Shown in pieces: positions 17,159 through 26,174 of a DNA stretch of 36,442 nt. Source of the DNA: a virus; the IMG/VR virus record IMGVR_UViG_3300042463_001151, positions 1 through 36,442 of that record; one strand, written 5' to 3'. Position 1 is the stretch's first letter. Each line of letters opens with the position of its first letter. A model generated the notes under the pieces. It was not told the DNA's origin. It searched no databases and saw only the letters and a program-made list of their open reading frames with translations. Position numbers and translations under genes: made by a program.

Positions 17159-18571
17159 TTAGTTACCTTGAACGATAATGAACTGGTTTGCTGCACAAAC
17201 ACGAGTACCACGATAAGTGATCATCGCAATTTGATTAGTCATTGTACCATCTGTTGGATTAGGAGATCCACCACCAAATTGCCATACACGAATACCATTA
17301 CCAACAGTACCACCTTGAGGAGGTTGTTGATACATAATAGTGATGTTCTTGTAAGCTTGAGCAGTTTTTGCATCCTTAGTTTCACCCATTGGATAGATTA
17401 AACCGAAATTACGGAAGTAATCAACGTTTGGAGTTAAACCAGTTGTAACCTCAGTGTTGAATTGAGAGTACTTCTTAACAGACAATAAATATCCATCAAT
17501 GAAGATTTCTTGGAAACCATAAGCAACAGAAGCTTCTTTAGACTTCTCGCCTTGTCCATAAACGAAAGCACCAGCTGGGTAAGCAGCGAAGATACCATCA
17601 GAGAAATCTTGTCTTTGGAAGATATCAGTTAACCATGCAGATTGTTTAGCACAACCATTAACATCCATGATACGAGTAATCTCGTGTAATTTTTGGATAT
17701 CTAAAGTACCCGGAGTGTAACCAACTGTTTCACCGTCAGCAACTACTTTAGGGATGATACCTACAGAACCTTGAGAATTAGAATCAATTGCAGAGTTATT
17801 TTGTAAATCACCACGCATTAATTTTGCTTCTACGTTGTTCTTGAAACGAACAAGAGTCTTATACATACCCTTGTAAGTGAAAGCGGTAACGCCATTAGCA
17901 GCCATATCTGGAGATACTGGGAACTCATAAAAAGTATCAGCCATTTGCGCTAAGTCAGTGTTAGACCAACCATCACGAATTTCAGTTACATAGTTATCAT
18001 ATCTTTGATCCAATTGGATTAAAGGATTGATTTGTTGAGAAGCTTCACCAGCATCTGCATCACCACCGAATAATAAAACCTCACCTGCTAACAATGAGTT
18101 TACACCAGCAGAAGCAAATCTTTGAGATGTTTGCTTAGGTGCAACTTGGAAAGTCCATGCATAAGCTACGCTATCGTCAATTGAGATGATAACACCCTCA
18201 ATGTTAGAAGAAGCCACACGCAATGTTTCGTTAACTCTTAATGGAGTTTGAGTACCATTGTTGTAGTAAGCTTCTTGTCCTAAAGTTAAAGTTAAAGTAG
18301 AACCAACGCCTGCAGCAACTGTAGATTCGTTAGTAACACCCGGCATTAATTTACCTCTGTTTTCAAACCAGAAGTAATTTAAGTTTTTAACTTCTTCCAT
18401 GCCGCTATGAGCAGCTAACCACCAAGTAAAATCTTCATTGCCATACTTTTGAGTGTATTGCTTGTAATACTGTGGAGTTAATAATTGTAGATCAACCATA
18501 AGTTGTCTATTCTGGGTTTGCAACGATATATTACCCGGTTGCAAAATATTTGAGGTAGGTATTCCTGCCAT
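17159..18571 (-). CDS. Major capsid protein, 470 aa
   Basis: Length, Gly/Ala/Asn-rich composition and position just after a scaffold-like gene fit an HK97-fold major capsid protein. It starts MAGIPTSNILQPGNISLQTQ, then an N-arm helix (LMVDLQLLTPQYYKQYTQKY). The middle has DMAANGVTAFTYKGMYKTLV and a long-helix candidate (FKNNVEAKLMRG). The C-terminal part alternates strands, with VTTGLTPNVDYFRNFG and MITYRGTRVCAANQFII. The gene uses a noticeably more GC-rich, uniform codon set than its neighbours (many GCA, CCA, AAC, CGT), as expected for the most expressed protein. A strong terminator follows at once, isolating high capsid output. No protease or delta-domain is seen. Confidence is high from context although the fold is not proven by motif. 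Confidence 0.85.
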   Translation of the reverse strand: MAGIPTSNILQPGNISLQTQNRQLMVDLQLLTPQYYKQYTQKYGNEDFTWWLAAHSGMEEVKNLNYFWFENRGKLMPGVTNESTVAAGVGSTLTLTLGQEAYYNNGTQTPLRVNETLRVASSNIEGVIISIDDSVAYAWTFQVAPKQTSQRFASAGVNSLLAGEVLLFGGDADAGEASQQINPLIQLDQRYDNYVTEIRDGWSNTDLAQMADTFYEFPVSPDMAANGVTAFTYKGMYKTLVRFKNNVEAKLMRGDLQNNSAIDSNSQGSVGIIPKVVADGETVGYTPGTLDIQKLHEITRIMDVNGCAKQSAWLTDIFQRQDFSDGIFAAYPAGAFVYGQGEKSKEASVAYGFQEIFIDGYLLSVKKYSQFNTEVTTGLTPNVDYFRNFGLIYPMGETKDAKTAQAYKNITIMYQQPPQGGTVGNGIRVWQFGGGSPNPTDGTMTNQIAMITYRGTRVCAANQFIIVQGN

Positions 18572-18618
18572 AATATTTAATTTTGTTTTTTAACGCCTCC
18601 TCCAAAGGCAATAACAAG

Positions 18619-19794
18619 TTACGAACTAAATGCCCATTCTGCCATTCTTAGCCTTTCAGCTTCTATGCTATTAAGATCTGGTTTCGCTCCTTGTGGAGTT
18701 GGTGTTTGGTTGATATTAATATTTCCGTTCTTTTTTAAATGAGCTAACAATCTTTGGGATGCAGCTTCATTTGCTATTTTTGAAAAGATTTTTTCACGAT
18801 TTTCAAGCAGATATTTATCTGCCATTATTTGTTGAACATTTGGTTTCCCTTCCTTGTTAAACCACCTATTCTCAAAATATAAATCTGTATCAAAATCCTC
18901 CAAATCATTCTTTATTGCCAATCTTTCTTCTTCAGCTACATTAAATGAAATCGGTATTTCAACATCCTCGTCTTTTACCGAAACATTAAATCCATTGAAG
19001 GACTGGAATTCAGAATCTAAAGTTCTTTCATAAATTGATCTAGCTTCTTGCATTATCTCAAATTCTTCTTGAGATTGAGCTTCTCTAGCACTTTCATTAT
19101 AAATATCAGGCAAAGTAATTTCGCTTCTTAATTTTTCAATTTCTGGCTTTAAAACTTTTGCCTCTATCATCAATCTTCTTTCAGTGTAATCAACTTGTGA
19201 TTGCCATTGATTTACTTTTGCAGCATAATCATCATCTGATTCATCATAACCTTGTTCAGGTTTTAAAGGTACGAAAAATTGATCATAAAACAAAAGCTCA
19301 ACATCTTCATCAGATAAACTTTTATGTTTATTTTTGATATTTGTTTTTACAATCTCAGCAGCTATTTCAGTGTTTAATTCTGAATTTACCAATTTTTCTA
19401 ACCTTTTTTGTTGATTCAGAACTTCATAAACATCATCTGCCTTACCCTCTTTAATTGCATCAAATAATGTTTTGCTTACATCATCTTTAAATTGAAATTG
19501 AGTATTTCTTTCGTTTTCTTCAATTAATCTAGAAAATGCCTCTTCAGCTTCATCTACAGTATCAAATCCAAATCTTTCTTTTATAAAAGAATTTGGATCA
19601 AAAGCTGAAGGTTGACTAACTAAATTTTGATCTTCTTGATTAATTTGGGCCGATTGTTGTTCATTATTCGGCTCATTTGTTGCAGTAGGGGCTACTTCTA
19701 CTTGCTGTTGCACTTGTGGTGCATTTTCATCCGAAAACGGATTGTAACCTTCTGCCAGCGAAATTGGCGCTGACATGTCTTGATTTTCTAGCAT
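18619..19794 (-). CDS. Putative scaffold (assembly) protein, 391 aa
   Basis: Acidic, helix-rich protein directly upstream of the capsid gene, the usual place for a scaffold. The N-terminus (about 1-60) is Gln/Asn/Pro-rich and disordered (QQQVEVAPTATNEPNNEQQS). A long coiled-coil-like region follows, rich in Glu and Lys (RLIEENERNTQFQFKDD, then QKRLEKLVNSELNTEIAAEI). The C-terminus ends in a short helix (EAERLRMAEWAFSS) that could contact the capsid protein. No enzymatic motif is present. The intergenic space before the capsid ATG is 47 bases, A/T-rich close to the start. A minor internal protein is the alternative. Confidence 0.7.
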   Translation of the reverse strand: MLENQDMSAPISLAEGYNPFSDENAPQVQQQVEVAPTATNEPNNEQQSAQINQEDQNLVSQPSAFDPNSFIKERFGFDTVDEAEEAFSRLIEENERNTQFQFKDDVSKTLFDAIKEGKADDVYEVLNQQKRLEKLVNSELNTEIAAEIVKTNIKNKHKSLSDEDVELLFYDQFFVPLKPEQGYDESDDDYAAKVNQWQSQVDYTERRLMIEAKVLKPEIEKLRSEITLPDIYNESAREAQSQEEFEIMQEARSIYERTLDSEFQSFNGFNVSVKDEDVEIPISFNVAEEERLAIKNDLEDFDTDLYFENRWFNKEGKPNVQQIMADKYLLENREKIFSKIANEAASQRLLAHLKKNGNININQTPTPQGAKPDLNSIEAERLRMAEWAFSS

Positions 19795-19818
19795 AAATGC
19801 TTATTTTGGGTTTTGTTA

Positions 19819-20085
19819 TTAATCTATAACTACATCGCCAGTACTATCTATTGTAATGGCGTATTTTACTCCTGTATTAGTCAATAATTGAACACCAAAC
19901 CAATTTGTTCCATCTCCATAAACTGGTTGTGTTAATCTACTATTAGCGTAAAGAATACTAGATCCTGTCAAAGTTGAAGTTGTAGTATAAACTATTCTAG
20001 TTCCTTGCTTAACTCCAACATTGTCTGCTTCTAGAGCTGTTGGATATGTATTTTGTGATAATACATATGCTATTGAATTTGCCAT
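19819..20085 (-). CDS. Small beta-rich virion protein, 88 aa
   Basis: The sequence MANSIAYVLSQNTYPTALEA is followed by Thr/Ser/Gly-rich beta-strand residues (RIVYTTTSTLTGSSILYANS) and GTNWFGVQLLTN. No Cys, signal peptide or membrane helix. It is encoded between portal/126-aa protein and scaffold. Composition fits a decoration or capsid-associated protein. It shares a general style with the paired small proteins at 26175-26847 (short, MA-start, Thr-rich, many Asn/Gly) but I cannot align them convincingly. I do not recognise a family. Confidence 0.6.
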   Translation of the reverse strand: MANSIAYVLSQNTYPTALEADNVGVKQGTRIVYTTTSTLTGSSILYANSRLTQPVYGDGTNWFGVQLLTNTGVKYAITIDSTGDVVID

Positions 20086-20104
20086 TTTATTTCTATTTTA
20101 AATT

Positions 20105-20485
20105 TTAAGGTGCAGCCGTTGTTGTTGTAGTTGCAGAACCTTGTAATAATAAATAATTACCAATAATACCAAATGCAACAATACCACTTGCTGCAATTGA
20201 TGTAACATCAGCTTTTGATGTTAAATTAACGCCAGCAACAGATACCCAGTTAATAGGCACTTCTGGTGCTGGTAATAATTGTCCTGTAATAGAACCATTA
20301 TCATTTGTAGTACTAAAACTAATTGTTCCAGATGTTCCTACAAATTGAACTACCGCTGAATCCCATCCAGATAAATCTTGATAAAAAGAATTATTTGTGT
20401 TAAATGATTCAGTCGCATCTACAGTTGTACTAATTTTTGAACTGAATTTTTGTAGTCTTATTAAAAGCTTACTTACCGTTGCCAT
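20105..20485 (-). CDS. Small virion protein ending in a Thr-rich tail, 126 aa
   Basis: Residues 1-115 are beta-rich (SGWDSAVVQFVGTSGTISFS, then PAPEVPINWVSVAGVNLTS), like small capsid decoration proteins. The last residues are GSATTTTTAAP and then stop, which is one unit of the linker that is used many times in the giant tail protein and in the protein at 26175. Having a linker at the very end with no following domain is odd. The gene sits 25 bases after the portal gene. Decoration protein is the best guess, from composition and neighbours only. Confidence 0.65.
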   Translation of the reverse strand: MATVSKLLIRLQKFSSKISTTVDATESFNTNNSFYQDLSGWDSAVVQFVGTSGTISFSTTNDNGSITGQLLPAPEVPINWVSVAGVNLTSKADVTSIAASGIVAFGIIGNYLLLQGSATTTTTAAP

Positions 20486-20510
20486 TTTTTTTTATTTTAA
20501 TTTTTTATAA

Positions 20511-22910
20511 TTATTGTTGTTGCATTTCTTGTTCCATCATCATTTGTTCTTCTTCAGTTGGTCCTTGCTGACCTTGCTGCATTTGTTCCTGTTCCATCTG
20601 TTGCTGCTGTTGCTGCGCTTGTTGTTCTAGAGCTTGTTGCTGTTGTTGATTTTGAACTTCAATTGGCACAGTTACATTTTGCAACATTCCATTTACTAAT
20701 TGCTGTAATTGTGGTGGAATAGGTATATTAGCTTTAGCAAGATCAAATACTCCTTGTAATATAATTTCTTTTTCTTTTACCAATGATTGCTGTTGAGCTA
20801 ATGAAGTGTCTGCTTGCATTTTTGCTTGAATACTAGCTTGTTGCGCTTGAGCATTTTGCTCACTATTCATTTGAGCTTTTTCTTGTTCCGTTTTAATGTA
20901 TCTTTTTTGAGCCTGTCTAAAATACAATTCCCCTAACTCAACATTCTCTTTTGCAATTCTCATTGCTTTAAACGGATCTAGATATACAATTAATTGAGGG
21001 TTAGATGCTATTGCATTGTTCATCATTGCTTGTAAATTTGCTACTTGCATATCACTAGGCAACATTTTTACAGTAGCAAGAAAGTTTCTATTTACAACAT
21101 CTTTTTCTTTTAATAAATCTCTATATTTTTTAGAACCGTATGTAACACTTTTATTAATTAAACAAGATATTTTTTTAGCTGTTTCTTCCATTACATAAAT
21201 ATATGCATCATACATATATTCTGTAGCATTATTTGCTAAAATTCTTGAAGCTTCAATATTTGAGGCAGCAACTCTTGGTTGTGCGGCTTGATTCATTAAA
21301 TTAGGATCTTCTCCTAACTCATCTTTTAAAACTTGATAATGGAATTGATACAATTGAATTAAAGCTTGTAATTGAGGAGCAAAACCAGTATTAGCTAATT
21401 CAGTAATTGGAACTGGAATTCTATTACCTTCGGCATCTCTACCACGATAATAAAGCTTACCTGTTTGTTCCCAAATCTTTTGTACTTCTAATGGCTTTAC
21501 AGAATCCCCTAAACCTAAATCTAACTCTTGTAATGCATCTACATCAATTGAAGCACCAGCTGGTACCATTTTAGCTACCATTTGCTGTATCTTTAATCTA
21601 GCTAAAATCATCTGCTCAATAGGCTCTTCTATTTTTTCAGGTACAGCCACATTACGCATATCGTAAGGGTCGTACATATAAAAGCTGTAAGAAAACTCTG
21701 CATTACCTATTTCTTTTGGATCTTGTGGGCGAATCATATTTTTTTTAATACCCCACTTAATCATTGTTTGAGTAACCGGACAATATACACCTTCGTATAT
21801 ATTCCATTTTTTCTCTTCTATATATTGTTGATTTTCGTCTAATTTTTCAGGTTTCCCTTTTTTAATTATAGTGCTACCATTTTTCTTTGTTTTAGTAACA
21901 GTATAACCATCAGAATCTAATGTTCTAATTTCAAATTGCATTAAGTCAATATTCCATTCATCATAAGGCCTTAACCAAGCAACATTCCAATCTTGCATCC
22001 ACTTAATCTTATCTGTTCTTTGATATTCCTTTGATGATTCCGCCAATCTAAAAATATCTTCTTCTGTTAAAGTTCCTCCAGCTGCAATACTATATCTTGC
22101 CCTTATTTCACTAACTTTCATTGACAAAATATGTCCTCTATAAGTAGTATCTCTAAAATCAGGGAAATCAGAATAAGAATAAATTGCATTTTCAGGTCTA
22201 ATCCATTGAACATGAACTTCACCTTCTTCATCCATCCAAGTATAAGTACAAACTAATCCAACTTCAGCAGAATCATGTAATAATCTTTGTTTTAAAACAT
22301 CATTCCATCCATTAGCTTCTAATACATTATTGCAACCAATACTATATAAAATTTCTTCTGGTAAATGGTTAAATTCCATTATCCATTGATCTAATTCATC
22401 TTTATCTTCTGCAACAAATTGATCTTTTGGTATAAGTTCTATACCAGATTGTTGTTGTAATGCAGCTAAATTTTCTTTATTCCTATATACAAACTCCATT
22501 TCATCAGCAGCTGCTTTTTTCATCATTGCTGATGCTGTATCATTAGCAACTACACTAATCTTTTCTTTACGACTCATCCATGATCCAACTAATCTTGCAA
22601 CAATGGTATTACCAATAATAATTGATTTCCAATTAATATTTACAAAGTTAGCTTTACTATTCATTTCCAAACGATCCATAAACACACTCATGTCTATTTT
22701 ACCGTTTGCAATTTGTCTATTTTTTTTAAATCTATTATTTCTTAACCAAAAATAAGTTTGGTTTCCGTAAATTGTAGAATAGATGCTTTGTGCAACATTT
22801 TTACCATATGCATAATCTTTTTTAGATGATACATCTGTAGTAATTTGAAACTTTTTTAAGGCTTCGCCATTGCTATTTGCTGCTGATATGAATAACGGAC
22901 TATCTGCCAA
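20511..22910 (-). CDS. Portal protein, 799 aa
   Basis: Placed after TerL and of the long class (about 800 residues) used by crAss-like phages. The core contains FVNINWKSIIIGNTIVARLV and SRKEKISVVAND, then a wing/stem region with VHVQWIRPENAIYSYSDFPD, a strand pattern common in portals. The region near 520-600 (GDSVKPLEVQKIWEQTG, then FHYQVLKDELGEDP) fits the stem and crown helices. From about 680 it becomes a Gln-rich coiled tail (QQQQALEQQAQQQQQQMEQE) that would line the interior crown. The start follows a TAnnTTTG promoter by about 19 bases, so portal heads the capsid operon. Assignment from order, size and motifs is strong. Confidence 0.87.
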   Translation of the reverse strand: MADSPLFISAANSNGEALKKFQITTDVSSKKDYAYGKNVAQSIYSTIYGNQTYFWLRNNRFKKNRQIANGKIDMSVFMDRLEMNSKANFVNINWKSIIIGNTIVARLVGSWMSRKEKISVVANDTASAMMKKAAADEMEFVYRNKENLAALQQQSGIELIPKDQFVAEDKDELDQWIMEFNHLPEEILYSIGCNNVLEANGWNDVLKQRLLHDSAEVGLVCTYTWMDEEGEVHVQWIRPENAIYSYSDFPDFRDTTYRGHILSMKVSEIRARYSIAAGGTLTEEDIFRLAESSKEYQRTDKIKWMQDWNVAWLRPYDEWNIDLMQFEIRTLDSDGYTVTKTKKNGSTIIKKGKPEKLDENQQYIEEKKWNIYEGVYCPVTQTMIKWGIKKNMIRPQDPKEIGNAEFSYSFYMYDPYDMRNVAVPEKIEEPIEQMILARLKIQQMVAKMVPAGASIDVDALQELDLGLGDSVKPLEVQKIWEQTGKLYYRGRDAEGNRIPVPITELANTGFAPQLQALIQLYQFHYQVLKDELGEDPNLMNQAAQPRVAASNIEASRILANNATEYMYDAYIYVMEETAKKISCLINKSVTYGSKKYRDLLKEKDVVNRNFLATVKMLPSDMQVANLQAMMNNAIASNPQLIVYLDPFKAMRIAKENVELGELYFRQAQKRYIKTEQEKAQMNSEQNAQAQQASIQAKMQADTSLAQQQSLVKEKEIILQGVFDLAKANIPIPPQLQQLVNGMLQNVTVPIEVQNQQQQQALEQQAQQQQQQMEQEQMQQGQQGPTEEEQMMMEQEMQQQ

Positions 22911-22928
22911 TGTGATTGTATTTTACGT

Positions 22929-22936
22929 CAAATATA
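22929..22936 (-). promoter_or_regulatory. Leftward Bacteroidota-type -7 box before portal
   Basis: Reads TATATTTG leftward, an exact TAnnTTTG, in the 57-base gap between the terminase and portal genes. The ATG of portal is at 22910, giving a leader of roughly a dozen bases. The -33 side is AT-rich without a clear TTTG. Confidence 0.6.
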
Positions 22937-22967
22937 CTAAATATTAAGAATTTAGTAAAATTTTTAA

Positions 22968-25016
22968 TTAATTGAACTCTGGCTTATAGCTTCTAACCAA
23001 TGGTTCCCGTTTAATTTGTTTTTGAACTGGTTCCATAAGACATACAATTAACATTAAAAATGATACCGTTTGGTCAAAATCAGTTCTATTGTTTGGATCA
23101 AACTTTTTGGCATCTTCTAACAAGTTTTCAAAATCTATGGAATCTATATGTGATTCAAAATACATAATTCCAACATCTGTCTGCTTAGTTAAGCTAAACG
23201 GAGTTGTTGGGAAACCTTTATGTCTTTCTGCTGATTCTCGTTTAGAAGGATCAATTGTTGAAAGTGGGTAAGAGCCTAAATAACCAACCCTACCTCTATC
23301 TCTAAAATATGATAAATAATCATCACTATTATGCTCATACCAAGCTTGATAACCATAAAATTCAGCCGCTAAAAGAACTTGCTCATGCAATGTTTCTTTA
23401 ATTTGTGGTCTACCGTACAAATGACCTATTGCCTTACCTGTATTACCCGGATCTAATAAATCATATCTTCTACCAATCCAAGCTGATGCTTTTGAACCGT
23501 ACTTACCACCTTGACTATTGCTGTAACCGTCAATTGCAATTGCGCCATCTGATACCCTACCCGGCTTTCTAGTTTTAACATCAAATGTATGCTTATTCTC
23601 TTCGCCCGGTTTTGGGAATTGAGTTATAACCCAATGAAAATCTTCTTCTTTATCATTAATATTTCTCCATCTTACTGTTTGATCAATATCTCGGTAAAAA
23701 ATAATATGCCTTTTTAATACAGGGTTTTCTTTTAAATATTGCTCCCTTGCTCCTATATTCATTACATTAAAAATACATTTATCGGAGTCTGTGCTAAACG
23801 CTTCATCAATTGTCAATGGTTCTTTTCTAACACGAGCAGACAATGCTCTTGGGTTATTTTTAACCGTTTCTCTATCTGCTAGAATTTGGTCTAAAGTTTT
23901 ATTTTCATCAGGGAATCCAAAGTCGTCAAAGTTTCTAGTTCGCTTTGCAGACATAAAAAATCTATAAAGACCGCTTGAAGTCGTTCCATTATCTTGCCTT
24001 TTGTCTTGATTACTTTCCTCCCATAATAATTTAAACGCATCTTGAACACCATCTTTTTCTGTAGTTAATTTCTCTACTGTTGTAGTATATAAAGCCTTTC
24101 CAATAATCTTACCTTCATCATCTAGCAAACAATAACGCACAACTTCGTGTCTGTCATAGACATTAACCTCTGTTGTTTTACCGCACTCATCCGCCACATA
24201 CCTATGAAGCTTTTGTCCATCATAAGCAACTGTATCTGCCGATTGATGGTCAATAATTGAACCTAATTCATCTTTGTCAACACTATCTTCTGCTTTCTTA
24301 CCCCTTACGTTTGTCTTTTGGAATCTCATTTCTGTTTTAGGATTAACACCCAAAGACATATCATATTCTGGTCTAAAAAACTTAGGTAATCTTCTAAATG
24401 GATTTACTACAGTCTTAGCAAAGAATTTTTTGGCATCAGATCCTGTTTTAGACTGAATACCTCCGTTTGTCATCTTAGTTCTAGTAATGTATTCAGAAAC
24501 AAATAAACCAGCCACAAATGATTTACCAAAACGTCTTTTAGTTACTTCAAGCATCCCCATACACAATGGATCTTGAATACAATAGTCCATAAAATAGAAC
24601 TTTTCTAAATCTGGAATACGAAACTTAGGATAACCAATATCTATAGGCCACCACTGTAAATATAAATAGTGTAAACCAGTTAAAAATAATGGCTTCCCAT
24701 TGTTCATGTACCAAAAGCCATTTAACCTTCTATCCCACTCTTGTTTCTTATATTCTTCTAGCCTCTCATCATAAAACTCGGCTTCATCATCTTTTTTCTT
24801 TTTGTCAAATTCATCCCACTTCTTCATCGTATCTTGATACCAATCTGGCAAAGCAATCCTTTTCCAATATTGCTCTGATTCAGTTTCAGATCTTTTATAT
24901 ACACCCCTAAATTCAACTTGTTTTGTAATTATATTATAAACATATCCCTCTGGAGGTAAATTACACTTTAACCCCTGAATGTCTATAATACTACCACCTT
25001 CAATTTTTTCGTACAT
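22968..25016 (-). CDS. Terminase large subunit, 682 aa
   Basis: ATPase plus nuclease motor that packages DNA. The N-terminal ATPase has a Walker A-like VTKRRFGKS near residue 160 and a Walker B-like RYVADECGK near residue 270 (Asp-Glu pair), with the arginine-rich FRRLPKFFRPEY between. The nuclease part has GAIAIDGYSNSQGG near 495 (first catalytic Asp) and a later EHNSDDYLSYFRDRGRVGYL segment (second acidic cluster), with FDPNNRTDFDQTVSFLMLI near the end. Length is slightly above the usual 450-700 range. It lies between a coiled-coil protein (two-base gap) and the portal promoter. The family is clear; whether it cuts at pac or cos sites cannot be told. Confidence 0.93.
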   Translation of the reverse strand: MYEKIEGGSIIDIQGLKCNLPPEGYVYNIITKQVEFRGVYKRSETESEQYWKRIALPDWYQDTMKKWDEFDKKKKDDEAEFYDERLEEYKKQEWDRRLNGFWYMNNGKPLFLTGLHYLYLQWWPIDIGYPKFRIPDLEKFYFMDYCIQDPLCMGMLEVTKRRFGKSFVAGLFVSEYITRTKMTNGGIQSKTGSDAKKFFAKTVVNPFRRLPKFFRPEYDMSLGVNPKTEMRFQKTNVRGKKAEDSVDKDELGSIIDHQSADTVAYDGQKLHRYVADECGKTTEVNVYDRHEVVRYCLLDDEGKIIGKALYTTTVEKLTTEKDGVQDAFKLLWEESNQDKRQDNGTTSSGLYRFFMSAKRTRNFDDFGFPDENKTLDQILADRETVKNNPRALSARVRKEPLTIDEAFSTDSDKCIFNVMNIGAREQYLKENPVLKRHIIFYRDIDQTVRWRNINDKEEDFHWVITQFPKPGEENKHTFDVKTRKPGRVSDGAIAIDGYSNSQGGKYGSKASAWIGRRYDLLDPGNTGKAIGHLYGRPQIKETLHEQVLLAAEFYGYQAWYEHNSDDYLSYFRDRGRVGYLGSYPLSTIDPSKRESAERHKGFPTTPFSLTKQTDVGIMYFESHIDSIDFENLLEDAKKFDPNNRTDFDQTVSFLMLIVCLMEPVQKQIKREPLVRSYKPEFN

Positions 25017-25018
25017 AA

Positions 25019-25405
25019 TTAATATCTTTTGCCAGCTAATTCGCCTACTGCATCGGCCATGTTTTCTGGAGAAAATGGCTTTCTATTAACTTGAACTACT
25101 TCTTTTTTATCGTTAGTTTCTTGATTAATACCAGCTAATACTTCTAAAGCCTTAATTGAAGCTGAAATTGTTCCAGCATCTACCCATATTTTTTGTAATC
25201 TTTCAAATGTCTTAATTTTAGGATCATCAATATCAATTGCAGTAAGACTTGTTTTATTTAACAATTCAGCCATTTCATTAGCTTTTCTATTAAGTGCATG
25301 ATATAGTTTACCTATCCCATCTTGTTGATAATAAGCATTTTTACCTTCTAAATAAGCTATTTGTTTTTCTAAATCCTTAATCTTATTTTCTAATTCTGCT
25401 GACAT
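25019..25405 (-). CDS. Coiled-coil protein beside TerL, small terminase candidate, 128 aa
   Basis: Residues 1-50 form a heptad-rich coiled coil (LENKIKDLEKQIAYLEGKNA). A second helical part has IKTFERLQKIWVDAGTISAS and IKALEVLAGINQE. The C-terminal 40 residues look flexible and basic. Position two bases upstream of TerL, size, and a helical multimer-like architecture suit a small terminase subunit, but no helix-turn-helix is obvious, so the call is tentative. It overlaps the upstream 221-aa gene by TAATG. Confidence 0.55.
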   Translation of the reverse strand: MSAELENKIKDLEKQIAYLEGKNAYYQQDGIGKLYHALNRKANEMAELLNKTSLTAIDIDDPKIKTFERLQKIWVDAGTISASIKALEVLAGINQETNDKKEVVQVNRKPFSPENMADAVGELAGKRY

Positions 25406-26070
25406 TAATTTAATTTTTTAGCATCTGAAATATTATAACCAATCAATAAATCTCCTTTTACAACTTTTTCAGTCAATTCATGCTCAACCGAAATTACTTC
25501 GTTTCTATCGTTGCCTTCTGGATAATATCTTAATCTTATAATTTTACCTTCTGTCCCATCATCATTTTGATATATAATTTCATAATCACTTGATATTACA
25601 GTACCTACAACATTGCCTGCTAAATCTCCGCTTGTAACGTAAATTTTATTTTTAACCAATTTAGGTTCAATTCCTTCTAAGAAACCAGTGTATGGTTCAA
25701 AAATCCTTAACCCAGTAATAAAATTATTTAAAGCGTTCCATGTGGAACCTTTTTCCTTTCTCCACATAAAGCACTCTTCAATTGGTATTGAAAAATATTG
25801 CATGTCAGAAGATGCTTCAGCTGTTGGTTTTTGATAGTTGAAAATTTTATAAGTGTCATGAGTAGCATTATGGTGAATTAAAATTTCAGAACCAACAGGT
25901 ATTCCGACAGCATCAACTACTTCCGCGTTTACTGGCTTAACATAACGCATGTTAAAATTATCATATACTCTTTCTAGTTTAATCTTTGTGCCATCTTTAA
26001 ACGTATGGCTGTTTTTACTTTCTAAATCAACCTTAATGATTACTCTATTACTTGGAGCTTTCAATTTCAT
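25405..26070 (-). CDS. Conserved phage protein with possible cpn10-like barrel, 221 aa
   Basis: Begins MKLKAPSNRVIIKVDLESKN, then IKLERVYDNFNMRYVKPVNA, AEVVDAVGIPVGSEILIHHN. The first 85 residues recall the GroES barrel in order (RVIIKVD, then PVxAEVVxVG, then GSEILIHH). Other strands follow (GLRIFEPYTGFLEGIEP, IIRLRYYPEGNDRNE), ending TEKVVKGDLLIGYNISDAKK. Proteins like this are frequent beside terminase genes in Bacteroidota phages and prophages, with no function that I know of. It is the first gene of the leftward late block. The A/T-rich leader holds a TTTAATTAAATTAATT motif just before the ATG. Confidence 0.6.
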   Translation of the reverse strand: MKLKAPSNRVIIKVDLESKNSHTFKDGTKIKLERVYDNFNMRYVKPVNAEVVDAVGIPVGSEILIHHNATHDTYKIFNYQKPTAEASSDMQYFSIPIEECFMWRKEKGSTWNALNNFITGLRIFEPYTGFLEGIEPKLVKNKIYVTSGDLAGNVVGTVISSDYEIIYQNDDGTEGKIIRLRYYPEGNDRNEVISVEHELTEKVVKGDLLIGYNISDAKKLN

Positions 26071-26123
26071 AATTAATTAATTTAATTAAAATTACACGAT
26101 TTTTTATATCTACCAAAATTTAT

Positions 26124-26131
26124 TATATTTG
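26124..26131 (+). promoter_or_regulatory. Rightward Bacteroidota-type promoter of the paralogue pair
   Basis: TATATTTG at 26124-26131 is an exact TAnnTTTG -7 box. A T-run lies about 19-20 bases upstream (26101-26105) in place of TTTG. The leader to the ATG at 26175 is about 35-40 bases and A-rich. Confidence 0.7.
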
Positions 26132-26174
26132 TATTGCCCAAAAAAAAATTTATAACAAAAAAAACAATTAAAAA

